Assembly: GCF_964355755.1 (NCBI RefSeq)
Contig: NC_092680.1
Coordinates: forward strand, 17,893,001 to 17,957,000
Reading direction: 5' to 3'
From: Antedon mediterranea
Lineage: Eukaryota; Echinodermata; Crinoidea; Comatulida; Antedonidae
DNA length: 64,000 nucleotides
Positions 54,081 to 64,000 of the stretch are shown piece by piece; the first letter of the stretch is position 1; the number at the start of each line of letters is the position of its first letter. Position numbers and translations under genes: made by a program. A model generated the notes under the pieces. It made no database searches, had not been told where the DNA came from, and worked only from the letters and a program-made list of their open reading frames with translations.

Positions 54081-55395
54081 TTTTCAAACAATTATTATTT
54101 TTGTTTTTCAATGTTATTCCAACGTTATTTTAACGTTGAAATCCAGTTGCCATTTTCAAATGACATGTTTTCAACGTTGAAAAACTCTTGAAATTATGTT
54201 GTTTTTTCAAACAATTATTATTTTTGTTTTTCAATGTTAATTAAACGTTAAATTAAAGATAAATTCTATTTAATACTTTAATACTAATACATTTTTTAAT
54301 ACTAAAGTGCGTTGCCATTGATGTTTCAACGTTAAATTAACATTAGATTTCAGTTGGCGGTTTATTTTATCATCCTTTATTGTAAAACAAATGATTATTG
54401 GTTATTTAGGAATTTTAGATTGGCAAATATTATTGTCTCTGTATAATACAAAAATGTTCTAGAAGTTGTGTTGAAAATTGAATGATCCTTTCATGCAAGA
54501 TCAAATTTCATAAGATACGAGCTTGTCATTGGTTTAGTTTCGTTTTGATAAAATTTTGAAACTGGTGTCATGTCAGTAATTTCAGTTACTTCGACGTAGG
54601 CTAGGCCTACAGCAGTAGTGGTGTGTAGAAAAAAAAGGCTCATCATTGAAATTGTCAAATAAGTATGTTTTGAGGTAGGAAAACAATCTTTTTTATTTGT
54701 AATCTACTAATTTATAAGCTTTGAGCTTGACTATTTTACTCTAGTCTTATCAATAGCTAGCCTCTAGTCTAGTAGGCCACACATGCATAGCTAGGCTATA
54801 GCCTGGTAGGCTAGGCCTAGAGGCTAGGCAGGCTGCCAAACTGATCATGCATGGAGGTATAACCCCTCCATGAACTGATGAACTGAATTCACTCACTAGG
54901 CCTAGTGGAAGCATTTAGTATTATGCATGTCAAGGGCAAACATTTGCCTTGCCAAGGATAACTACAGTACTGTACTTACTTATATGGTTATAACATGGTA
55001 TGTATTAGGCCTTTTAGTTCAATACTTTCTTTATTTATCCAAAAGTATACATAAATATAACATTATAATATATAATTAGTTGGCCTAGCTAGCTTTCTGC
55101 TAGGCTGTCTACAGTAGCTGCTAATGCTATTAATATTAGTGTTAATATACAAACACATGCTGCTAGCCTAGAACGGCTATTTGTTAAACTTACTCGCTTT
55201 CTTTATTTCAGATTGTAGGCCTAGCTAAGGCCCTGGCCTATGCCTAGCTAGAGTACAAAATAATGAAGTACATGTAGGCCTATAATCTTTTCTATGAATC
55301 AAACGAGAAAAATCTAATGGATGATCAATAATATTTTTATATACAAAAGGTTGGTATTTATAGTTCTTAACTTTAATATTGAATTGAATAAATAT

Positions 55396-56379
55396 TACGC
55401 CGTGGTTAGGATTCCGGCACCGCAACTCAACTTCCCATCGTTAGGGAATCCGACACGCTATTGCGCATTTCCAGAGCGAAGTAATTATAGCTTGCACTAG
55501 TGCCACAGACCGCGCACCACATTACCCGAGAGTCGGAGTGTTAACTAGGGATGTACTGTGTAGCCAAAGATATCTTTGCTGTGGCCTAGTTAGTCGTCGC
55601 GCGGGGGAGAGAGCGATGGATGAAACTTGGCCTAGGCCATACATGAATTAATAATTACGCCACGCGTTAAAATAATTATTATGATATTGATAAGAATCAG
55701 CTTGCGTATTTCAAGAAATGTACGAAAATGAATAGCGTAGCGTTGCGACACCGACTTCTCCCGAACAGTTCTGTTTTTTTTTTTCACATCCGCACGGCGG
55801 CTGCTGTCAACAAATCAACTTGTATACGATTGCATGATGTTATGTACAGTATAAATGCGTTATATGAAATCTTTTATTTTGTACTTGAAAAATCATAAAA
55901 AATAAAACTAGTCATGCAATTATAATTCATAAATATATAAAGTTTATATATGAATGAAGCAAATTTAATTACGAAATAAATAGGCCCAATGGTCACATCT
56001 AGCTGGTAGGCCTACTAGTATTAGTAGGCATGTAGGCCGGCTAGTTTGCCGTGGCGCAGCTATTAAAATGATCCATCGCTGTAAAGCTTGGTTCCCACTA
56101 GAACGTAACGCAAGGACGTAAACGCAACACAAGCGTTTTAACCAATGACAAGCGAAGTTATAGACAGTTAGCAATCACAAGCGAATAAGCCATCGCTTGT
56201 GATTGGTCAATTTACTTGCGTTACGTCCTTGTGTTGCGTCGCTAGTGGGAACCACGCTTTGGTCTGTTGTAGACAAAAATAGAGTCGCCGATTACCTTGC
56301 TCTGGGCATGCGCAATAGCTTGTCGGATTCCCAACGCTGGGCAGTTGAGTTTCGGTGCCGGAATCCTAACCACGGCGTA
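55396..56379. mobile_element. Fold-back element with TACGCCGTGGTTAGGATTCC ends
   Basis: The arm at 55396-55490 (GGTTAGGATTCCGGCACCG, GGGAATCCGACACGCTATTG) returns inverted at about 56290-56379. AT-rich flanks AAATAT/AATATT may be the target duplication. A complete family 2 MITE is nested in it (56090-56264). No coding frame. Confidence 0.7.
56090..56264. mobile_element. Complete family 2 MITE
   Basis: AAGCTTGGTTCCCACTAGAA to TCGCTAGTGGGAACCACGCT, about 175 bases, essentially the 42993-43165 unit in the opposite orientation. It carries CTTGTGATTGGTCAATTTAC and, on the other arm, AACCAATGACAAGCG. Confidence 0.85.
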
Positions 56380-57479
56380 AATATTAATACAGTGTTGCAA
56401 TATTATTTACATAAATTGAATTGATTGCATATTTTACGTGTAAGTGTGAAATGATGTTCTGAATTGAATTTTTGTTTATGTACAGTATGATTTTTGAACA
56501 ATGTGTTAAAGATATAATTGAACTGAACAATTTTTTTTTAAATGTTTTGTTGAATATGCCGTCACTATAGAGTTGTTCACTTTGACCAAAAATTAGATTT
56601 TTAAAAATGCATTTGTACCTTAAAAGGGGGACAATTTAAACAAACAATTGGTTTTTGGTTAAATGTACTGTTTATTTTGTATTTTTGTTAAGTGAAATCT
56701 TTATTGTTTTTGTTTATTTTCTACGGCAAGTGAATATCTAAATTGTTAAAATTGCAAAATGGCAAGGTATTCAAAGTATGATTGTATTAATCTTCATTGT
56801 TCATGTTTTTTGGGGACAATAAATCTTTCAACAATTAATTTTTTACTGTATTATTTTTGTTTAAAACTACAGTAACTTGATTGAATTTGTTTCAGGTTTG
56901 GAAAAATAATATTGCCACACTTTTGGAAAGCATAGGACAATGTCAACACAGGAATCGAGGCAACTGTTTATTGACTAATCGGAACAATGCAATTACAGTA
57001 CAGTATTGTGTTATTGCCATCATTTGGACTTCTGCAACATTAGCACAAGGCACCTGTGACGTGTGTTGTATTTATTGTGTTTTACTGTAATCTGCCAATA
57101 TTTATAGTTATTCAATCATGTTAGTTGGCAAACATATTACAAACTGGTTATTTGTATATTTTTTATACTTAACATTGGTACCTGAGAACTGTCAGTGAGG
57201 ATGTACATTATTTGATTGTTGCTTGGATTTTGCCTGATGATTTGATAACACCTGATTAAATGTTATTTTATGTTTTTATAGAAATTAAAGATTAGTAAGA
57301 TATACAGTATTTATAAAATGTCTCTATTGATGGATTCTGCGACGTAACAGTAACTTTACTACTAACTACTTTAAAAACGTTGATTCAAATTGGATATAGT
57401 AATTTAACAAATCAAATTTCAACGTTAAATCTATGTTTAAATTTACGTTGATGCAAATTTTCATTTCAACTTAATTATT

Positions 57480-58200
57480 ACGTTGTTTCAACGTTAATAA
57501 TTTCAACATTGAAAATTTCAACGTAGACATTTTTACGTTGTTTCAACGTTGATAATCTATGTTGAATCAACGTTGACATTTTTGTTGAGGCAAACTTTCA
57601 TTTTCAACCATTTTTTCAACGTTATTTCAACGTTACTTATTTTAACGTTGTTTCAACGTTGATAATTTCTATGTTGATTCAACGTTGACATTTACGTTGA
57701 GGCAAACTTTCATTTTCAACCATTTTTTCAACGTTATTTCAACGTTGCCTATTTTAACGTTGTTTCAACGTCGATAATTTCTATGTTGATTCAACGTTGA
57801 CATTTACGTTGAGGCAAACTTTCATTTTCAACCATTTTTTCAACGTTATTTCAACGTTACCTGTTTTAACGTTGTTTCAACGTTGATAATTTCTATGTTG
57901 ATTCAACGTTGACATTTAAGTTGAGGCAAACTTTCATTTTCAACCATTTTTTCAACGTTATTTCAACGTTTCTTATTTTAACGTTGTTTCAACGTTGATA
58001 ATTTCTATGTTGATTCAACGTTGACATTTACGTTGAGGCAAACTTTCATTTTCAACCATTTTTTCAACGTTATTTCAACGTTACTTATTTTAACGTTGTT
58101 TCAACGTTGATAATTTCTATGTTGATTCAACGTTGACATTTACGTTGAGGCAAACTTTCATTTTCAACCACTTTTTCAACGTTATTTCAACGTTTGCAGA
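57480..58200. repeat. 112-base tandem array, about 6 units
   Basis: The marker GAGGCAAACTTTCATTTTCA occurs at 57587, 57699, 57811, 57923, 58035 and 58147, exactly 112 bases apart. Each unit also has TTTCAACGTTGATAATTTCT, ATGTTGATTCAACGTTGACA and CAACGTTATTTCAACGTT. Units are almost identical. Confidence 0.92.
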
Positions 58201-58580
58201 TAACGTTGAATTAACGTTAATTCAACCAATTTTTGCCCACTGGGCATCATTATCGTGACAGACAGAGAGATAGACACAATTATCTCCACTATCACTATTA
58301 TGATTTTGATATCGTTATATTATCATTGACGTCATCAGCAGCAATGTCATTTAATGTCAATCCTCATTCTCGTCTGTGTCTTATTTGCCTCATCATTGTC
58401 AACAACATTAACAACAACAACTACTATCTAACTCTAATCTAAACATAATCCTTGTGCATCAAAATATTCTATGAGTCATATGCCCGAATGTTTTTTAAAA
58501 ATGGTGCATCTTTTTCGGCTTGCCAGGGGCGAAACTTTCAGCGGGAGAGTGCACTCAGACATCCTCAGTCGAGAATAATG

Positions 58581-58667
58581 TTTATATATGTGGGCATATC
58601 ACTACCATATTTGGGCACATCACAGTTTTTTGTTGTAAAACTAGTTTGATAGTGTAGACAGAGCTTA
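58581..58667. mobile_element. Family 1 MITE, right half
   Basis: GGGCATATCACTACCATATT to the right end CTAGTTTGATAGTGTAGACA, then GAGC and TTAA (58665-58668). The left half is missing. Confidence 0.75.
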
Positions 58668-58668
58668 A

Positions 58669-61255
58669 CTCGATAGTTTAGCTTTCTGTGGAAAATTGTT
58701 ATTGCTGAAAATGATAAAATTGATTGAAATGTTGAAAAAGATTTTTGTCATTTTATCAGTACTCAGAGATGTTATATCTAAATAGAATTGTCACGTGAGT
58801 GGTTAAACATGTACATTACTATTTTTATCATTATACTTAGAAATACTTACTGTCATCTAGGTCTCAGTGAGTGATTCATTATGACGAATCCAGGCTCGGC
58901 TATACCTGGCCTAGCGAACATTCACCTGACGGGTAAGGTGGCTAGAATAAGCGAATGAATCATGAAAATTGACACATACTTTGTAATGCTCATTCTGAGT
59001 CAGGCGTGCCTGGGAAATCGGTTAGCCGATTGAAAAACTGAAACAATACCTTCTTGAACTGCTTTACTATGTTAATGTTAATATAGAGAATAGTCGAAGA
59101 TGCCAAGAAATAATTAGAATTCGTTTCACGCTAGCTGTCTTTGCTTTCTAAGAAATATTTGCCTATAGCCAAATTTACAGTTTACAGGACTCGGTATAGA
59201 TAATGTCATATTGTTCAATTAAGCTATTGTCTTTGTTTTTGATGTAGATACCTTTATTTATTTAGAATACGATACATTATGAAGTCCGTTTTATTTATTT
59301 ATTTGGCATATTAGTTTTAATGTGACCAATTCACATGGTAGTCTCATTATGTTAAAGAAAACACAGAGGACCAATCATCTGTTGAATATGTCAATTGGAA
59401 CTAAATGTAACTACTTAACTACTTTTATATTATTACTATTTATTTATTATTTATTAAGCTACATTAATATAATTAAAATTATGATTATCTCTTGAGCTAA
59501 TGAAGCAATATCCGGTTTGGAAACAGATGTGTTCTTTTTTTGTTAAATCATTTTAATTTAAATATCTCAGCGCAAGGAGTTATTATTGTAGAATAATACA
59601 GTAGGCCTAATAACTCTCTGGGTAGAGTCACAATTTGTGGCAGGGTTTAGAAGAAAAAAACCATGGGTTTGGGTATAAGCTACAACAGTAGGGTTAGGAT
59701 GTTTTTCAGGCAATTTAGGGATTGCACGGGCCAGGACTTTGGCACTGTCGTGAATGTGTGTCCTTTTCAAATTACCATGGCTTTGGCGTGGGGTAGGGAA
59801 TCGAGGTTATTTTTATGAATTATTTTAATATAGTAATTAAAATGAATAAAGGCCATCGTTATTACTATTAAATTTAACGTTTTGTCAAAGATAAAGTAGA
59901 GTTTTAAACATGGACGTTTATTGATTTTAAGTAATAACACATAATTATTAACAGAATGCAGGTTAGTTTATAAAAATAGATTTCCCTTCCCAATGTCGCA
60001 AAAAGATTAATATTTGTATCGCAGGCTTTTGTCGTGCGGCGGCGCCACCACTTGCTAATTACGTCTGCTGCCCATAGGAATGCATTATACGTGCTCATCA
60101 TCCGTTATATTTGTGTACAGTATTTAGATTTTCTCATCTAGGAGTCAACATTACACAATGTGGATCTATATACCTTTAGATAAACCCTAATCGATATGTG
60201 ACAAAGGTAGGCGGGATGTGCGTGAAATTAATCCCAATCTAATTTGCATAAATATTATACGTACTGTCACAGTTCAAATAGTGTGCGTTTCATCATTTGC
60301 TGTAGGCCTAATTGAAGTCCGTGACGTTAAATATGCACACTATAGCCACCATTTTGGAACCATTCTGTTACGCTTAAAAAAAAAAATTATTTCGCTTATA
60401 AAAAGACAAGAATTTTAACCCAAACCCATTGTCTGACAGACAATTTTTTTTTTAAATTACACTTTATTCTCAGTGATTTTTGTTTTTCGATCCAGTTTTT
60501 GGTCAAAGTGAATAATTATTACGTGTCATTAAAATGGCATATCTAACAAAAAATTTGATTTTAAATGCACAGTGAACAGTTTTAGTTTGATAATTAGAGG
60601 ATTAATTGTGGTGGATACTACCATCACGAGAACAGTGTGAACATTAATCATACACCATCATTTGAATTAATAATTGCTTTTCATTTTTTAAATGAAATTC
60701 TGAACCCAATTGTTCTTCTCAGTTCATTGTAAAACCCCAGCAACTTCGCTCTGTTGCTCGTAATTATACGAATCCCCCATGATCGTATAAAATGATGAGG
60801 CTTTATTGTTGAGATAATTAAGGCCTGTAAGGTAATTTTAATATCTGGTCGCGCTGCTTTCAACACAATTATAAGGTTATACAGGTTCACTCGAATCACC
60901 TCGCACTATTATATATAAGTGAACATTATATTTTCTTTAAATGCAAATTCAAACAAATACCGTTAATTAGACTATCGATAGATTCTAAGTTGATGAATGT
61001 AAATAGATGCATGCATCATGACAGCTTGACTATGCATTTTTGACAGTAGGAGTCGCCAGCTTACCGATTTTCTAAATTAATTTAACCCTCTAAATATCTC
61101 TCGCAAAAACAATATGTATTCTCCATAATAATAATATTTCTGTGCTCTGTTCTGGCACCTGTTTTTTTCTTTCCTTGCCTTTTATATTTGTTTTGTCTTC
61201 TTTGCCTTTTATGGCAGAAAATTGAATAAAGAAACAAAACAATGAAAATTGTAAA
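58669..61255. other. No gene seen
   Basis: AT-rich. It contains a repeat-B segment at about 60430-60560 (TTTTTGGTCAAAGTGAATAA, CATTAAAATGGCATATCTAA). Short frames at 59567-59770 and 59904-60101 lack support. No splice-site pair or RNA gene was recognised. Confidence 0.4.
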
Positions 61256-61263
61256 AAATCCAG

Positions 61264-61440
61264 AGAGATTCGAACCCAACCTAGAGCTGAGAGTACTCAT
61301 AACCGACCATTACGCCATTTATGAAAACAAATCTGTAGAGATTCGAACCCAACCTAGAGCTGAGAGTACTCATAACCGACCATTACGCCATTTAAGAAAA
61401 CAAATCTGTAGAGATTCGAACCCAACCTAGAGCTGAGAGT
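61264..61440 (-). repeat. 73-base tRNA-like tandem repeat, 2.4 units
   Basis: Period exactly 73, tRNA length. On the minus strand each unit has an A-box-like TGGCGTAATGG and a B box GGTTCGAATCTC at tRNA spacing. ATTCGAACCC recurs at 61268, 61341 and 61414, and units are nearly identical. The predicted stems are poor, so these are tRNA-derived repeats rather than tRNA genes. Confidence 0.65.
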
Positions 61441-61586
61441 ACTAAGACAAAGTATATGACTGAACAGCTGAAAATAGTCTATTTATACTACGTGCAAATT
61501 CATATTACGTCGTTACGTCATAAATATTCATATTCATCATTGTCATCTTGAGGGAACGAAGCTTGACTATTAACATATTTATAAAC

Positions 61587-61915
61587 AAGGTGACCGGTTA
61601 GCTCAGTCGACTTAGCGTTGTGTTAACAGCATGGATGTCCATCCATTCGAATCACCTTGGAGGGAAAGAGTTAAAGCTATGCGAGATACTGTGTTTGGAG
61701 TTTCAGGTCCATCCCTACCCTTCCCCCAACCCCTTTCCATCACACATCATGAGGCGAAAGCATCATGAGGTTGAACCGACCCCAATGCTGTGGCAGGGAG
61801 ACCACACCACAACATCTTTTTTTTTTTTGTGGCTTCGCTACCTGTATTCAATCTCGTAAATGTTAGGTTTAGCGCCCTCAATTTTATTGTAATTGTTTAT
61901 GAATTGTACAAATAT
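61587..61915 (+). mobile_element. tRNA-derived SINE, probable
   Basis: GACCGGTTAGCTCAGTCGAC has an A box, and CCATTCGAATCACC about 45 bases later is B-box-like. An unrelated body follows to a tail near AGCGCCCTCAATTTTATTG and AT-rich sequence. The 3' limit is approximate, and no second copy is in the window. Confidence 0.45.
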
Positions 61916-63977
61916 TAAAATTAGTAATTAGGTTTTTTTTGTGTGGCTCGGACAGTTTGCATTTTATTTATTTTTTTACAATGAAACATACAATGTGTAA
62001 TTAATTGAAAAAAAAAACCAAATAATAATAGGATTAATAGTTAAAAAATTACTAAAAAGTAGTGTCATTATCATAGTTCGTATAAAATAGCGTATTTTAC
62101 AATAACAAAATTCACATTAAAAAAAACACAAACAATATATCAATGCCTAAAAGATGTTTCATTATGATAATTCATATGAAATGCAATAGGGGCTATATCA
62201 TCTTAGATTGTTCTTGATTTTAATAAAAGCTATGAGTTGAGGTAAACGTCCGCTACACAGACGCATGCGGGAAATCAACCCAAACTACATGACAACCAAT
62301 AGCTCTACAGTATAATGTCAGGTCTAATAATCTCAAATAGATTACAAGAAAATGCTGTTCAGACGACATTCTGTGAAAATTTCGTTTGCAACGTGAAGAA
62401 TTCTTGTAGCAGAAGAGTAACGAAACTACATGTAATACTAAGAAGACCGAAAGTGAACTGGCGAGAACAAAGCATAGAGAAATTAATGGAATATCAGAAA
62501 AGGGTGGTTTGGGAAATACCGATTAATACGGTATTAATGACCTGAAAAAATGGGTAACGTAATAATGGACGAAACTGTAATTTATTTGAAACAAAGAGCA
62601 TACGGCCTACGGCATGATAATTATGTTTGTAGGCGTTTTTGATAAGATCATGACGTCATTGTTGAGATTCAAATCATGTTTCCCACCCGGCTAATCTATT
62701 TGCTCGTATCCATGTGCTGATTCAGGTGCCGGTCGAGAGGATGGGGTGCAGTATAGGTAACGGCCCAGAGGTTGGGCGTATCCATGTGCTGATTCAGGTG
62801 CCGGTCGAGAGGGTGGGGTGCAGTATAGATAACGCTACAGAGTGGGCAAATGCTCCGACCTAATTATTTATTTATTGCAGTTTATATCATTTAACCAAAT
62901 TTTTAAGGACCCTAATTTCCTTAAATATAATTTAGCCATATCCCATATCCAAATGTTATAGATTTATACCACACTTGATTAATCATCTCATGTGACGTAA
63001 CTTTTGTTTTTATAATTATTATTATTCTGTATAAATCGGTGACGTAACATATTTCGTTAGGCCTACAGTTTGTACTATTTCGTGTCGCTATGACCATAAC
63101 CCTTCAATTGTTAATCTACCCAATAATTTAAAACACACAGAATAAGCATAATAAAGTGTTAATGGGTATTAAAGATATCATTGCATTTTTTTCTGACGTA
63201 ACTATTTCCGAGATATACCGGTAGATGTCTATCAGTGTATTACCGTAAGGTATGCGGGCGCCCATTTGCAATTTTAAAGAAGTCGGACTGTATGGTACTG
63301 TGCTGTTATTTAAAACGTTTAAATACTGTATCCATTGTCTATACTGTATATTGATTGATCCTGAGAATAATAGGATCACCATGTGCAATTGTTCGTCTAT
63401 AATCAAGTCGCGTGCCGGTCGACCTGCAGTTGTTTAAATCAATTGCTATTATCATTTATGCATCTTCAATTAGTCTATTGTAATAAAGCCTCTTTAGGCC
63501 CAAGCCTTTGTCCAAACAAAGCATAGAAGACCTGTGTGGCAGCCGTTGTTAAATACTGGCATGATTGTGAGAACGAAACCTTAGATTCAGCATAATGCAA
63601 CCTTATATGAAATGTGTTCACGTCCAGACTGAGCCGATGTCCGATGAATAACAAAATCCTGAAAATGAGTTGAGAAAGGAATTTAAATATTTTCAAAACA
63701 ATAAATATAGGAGATCCGTATATGCCCACCGAGGTGAAATCATGACAGTAGGATTAATATTTACAAGATTACATTTAACCCTTTTCGTTATGCAACCTCC
63801 GCTGTAGTGGTAAATCTATTCACACACACACCAAGCCCAAATCCGGTTCGATGGCCAAAGAAAATCGTGAAAATGGGTTTAGCTTTCAATAACGTAATGT
63901 GTTCACATGAAGTCTGTTGATTTCAACGTCATGTGAACTTAGCGTTCAATAGTATATATGTACACGAAAGTTCACAT
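61916..63977. other. No gene seen; one 72-base tandem duplication
   Basis: GTATCCATGTGCTGATTCAG to GGGTGCAGTATAG occurs at 62706 and again at 62778 (period 72). Short frames at 62315-62545 (+) and 63475-63729 (-) have no start context, splice sites or family match that I can see. The rest is AT-rich. Confidence 0.45.
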
Positions 63978-63981
63978 TTAA

Positions 63982-64000
63982 GCGTGGTTCCCACTAGCGA
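63982..64000. mobile_element. Family 2 MITE, start only
   Basis: TTAA (63978-63981) followed by GCGTGGTTCCCACTAGCGA at the window edge, matching the family 2 terminal repeat. The rest lies to the right. Confidence 0.75.

Larger units (their letters stand above)
54120..57300. other. Interior of the large element
   Basis: AT-rich, with AGGCCTAG-rich patches at 54590-55260. It holds the fold-back element at 55396-56379 and a repeat-B segment at about 56535-56830. No transposase domain or long ORF. A possible splice acceptor (TTTGTTTCAG at 56895) precedes a short open frame, but no partner donor was recognised. Confidence 0.45.
52300..58244. mobile_element. 5.9 kb element with CCCAGTGGGCA ends and AACGTT palindrome arrays
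   Basis: CCCAGTGGGCA (52300-52310) and its exact inverse (58234-58244) enclose two large subterminal arrays. The left array has 61-base units at about 52440-54080; the right has 112-base units at about 57480-58200. Both are built from CAACGTTGAAA-type palindromes, and looser copies lie right up to each end. The 3.3 kb middle has no transposase frame and contains a nested fold-back element and a family 2 MITE. The target duplication is not clear. Terminal repeat plus subterminal binding-site-like arrays fits a non-autonomous DNA transposon; the superfamily is not assigned. Confidence 0.7.

Noticed and set aside
59904-60101. 65-codon minus-strand frame with SKWWRRRTTKACD
   Set aside because: Unsupported by splice sites or a downstream signal; probably a repeat fragment.
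61264-61440. Calling two functional tRNA genes in the 73-base repeat
   Set aside because: A- and B-box-like motifs are present, but no convincing acceptor or anticodon stem could be formed.
62315-62545. 76-codon plus-strand frame starting MSGLIISNRLQ
   Set aside because: No promoter, splice partner or recognisable similarity; the length is not unusual for chance.
63475-63729. 84-codon minus-strand frame ending GQRLGPKEALLQ
   Set aside because: Slightly protein-like at its end and possibly a retroelement remnant, but there is no start context, no splice sites and no recognised family.

Overview
The window is nuclear DNA from an animal. It is AT-rich, has long spliced genes with short exons and GT-AG introns, and is crowded with transposon relics. 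The frequent AGGCCTA-type palindromes and the marine-invertebrate style of the repeats suggest an invertebrate deuterostome such as an echinoderm. That placement is inference; no rRNA or mitochondrial marker is present.

One gene can be read completely. It encodes the chaperonin subunit CCT3 (TCP-1 gamma), on the + strand at 16284-40558. Its 15 coding exons join without a phase break into 545 codons plus a stop. A second gene runs leftward from about 14675. Only a 10-codon start exon and one 422-base exon (5904-6325) can be supported, and the rest must lie beyond the left edge. The two start codons are about 1.6 kb apart and diverge, with a CRE and an ETS-type site on the leftward side. A third, small gene is proposed at 49027-51152: a TATA box, an upstream ORF, and two exons that join in frame into an unrecognised 76-residue protein.

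The rest is mostly mobile DNA and tandem repeats. Family 1 is a MITE with ends GCTCTGTCTACACTATC; it occurs 14 times and carries an internal 21-24 base unit that varies in number. Family 2 has ends GCKTGGTTCCCACTAG, occurs as a cluster at 42.7-43.5 kb and at four other sites, and carries CCAAT boxes. Several families sit in TTAA, which points to piggyBac-type mobilisation. Other elements are a 718-base hAT-like insertion with a clean 8-base duplication, a 3.6 kb long-inverted-repeat element, two pogo/Tigger-like relics, a CGTATACG-rich element and SINE-like repeats with tRNA promoters. The largest is a 5.9 kb element at 52300-58244 with CCCAGTGGGCA ends. It is bordered by two large arrays built from AACGTT palindromes, in 61- and 112-base units, and has no visible transposase.

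Layout: 1-5.9 kb, stacked MITEs and two tRNA-Val-like copies; 5.9-14.7 kb, the leftward gene with the long inverted repeat in its intron; 14.7-16.3 kb, shared upstream region; 16.3-41.1 or 42.1 kb, CCT3 with transposon-filled introns; 42.5-49 kb, MITE cluster and a G-rich minisatellite; 49-51.2 kb, the small two-exon gene; 52.3-58.2 kb, the large palindromic element; 58.2-64 kb, gene-poor DNA with tRNA-like repeats and the start of another family 2 MITE at the right edge.
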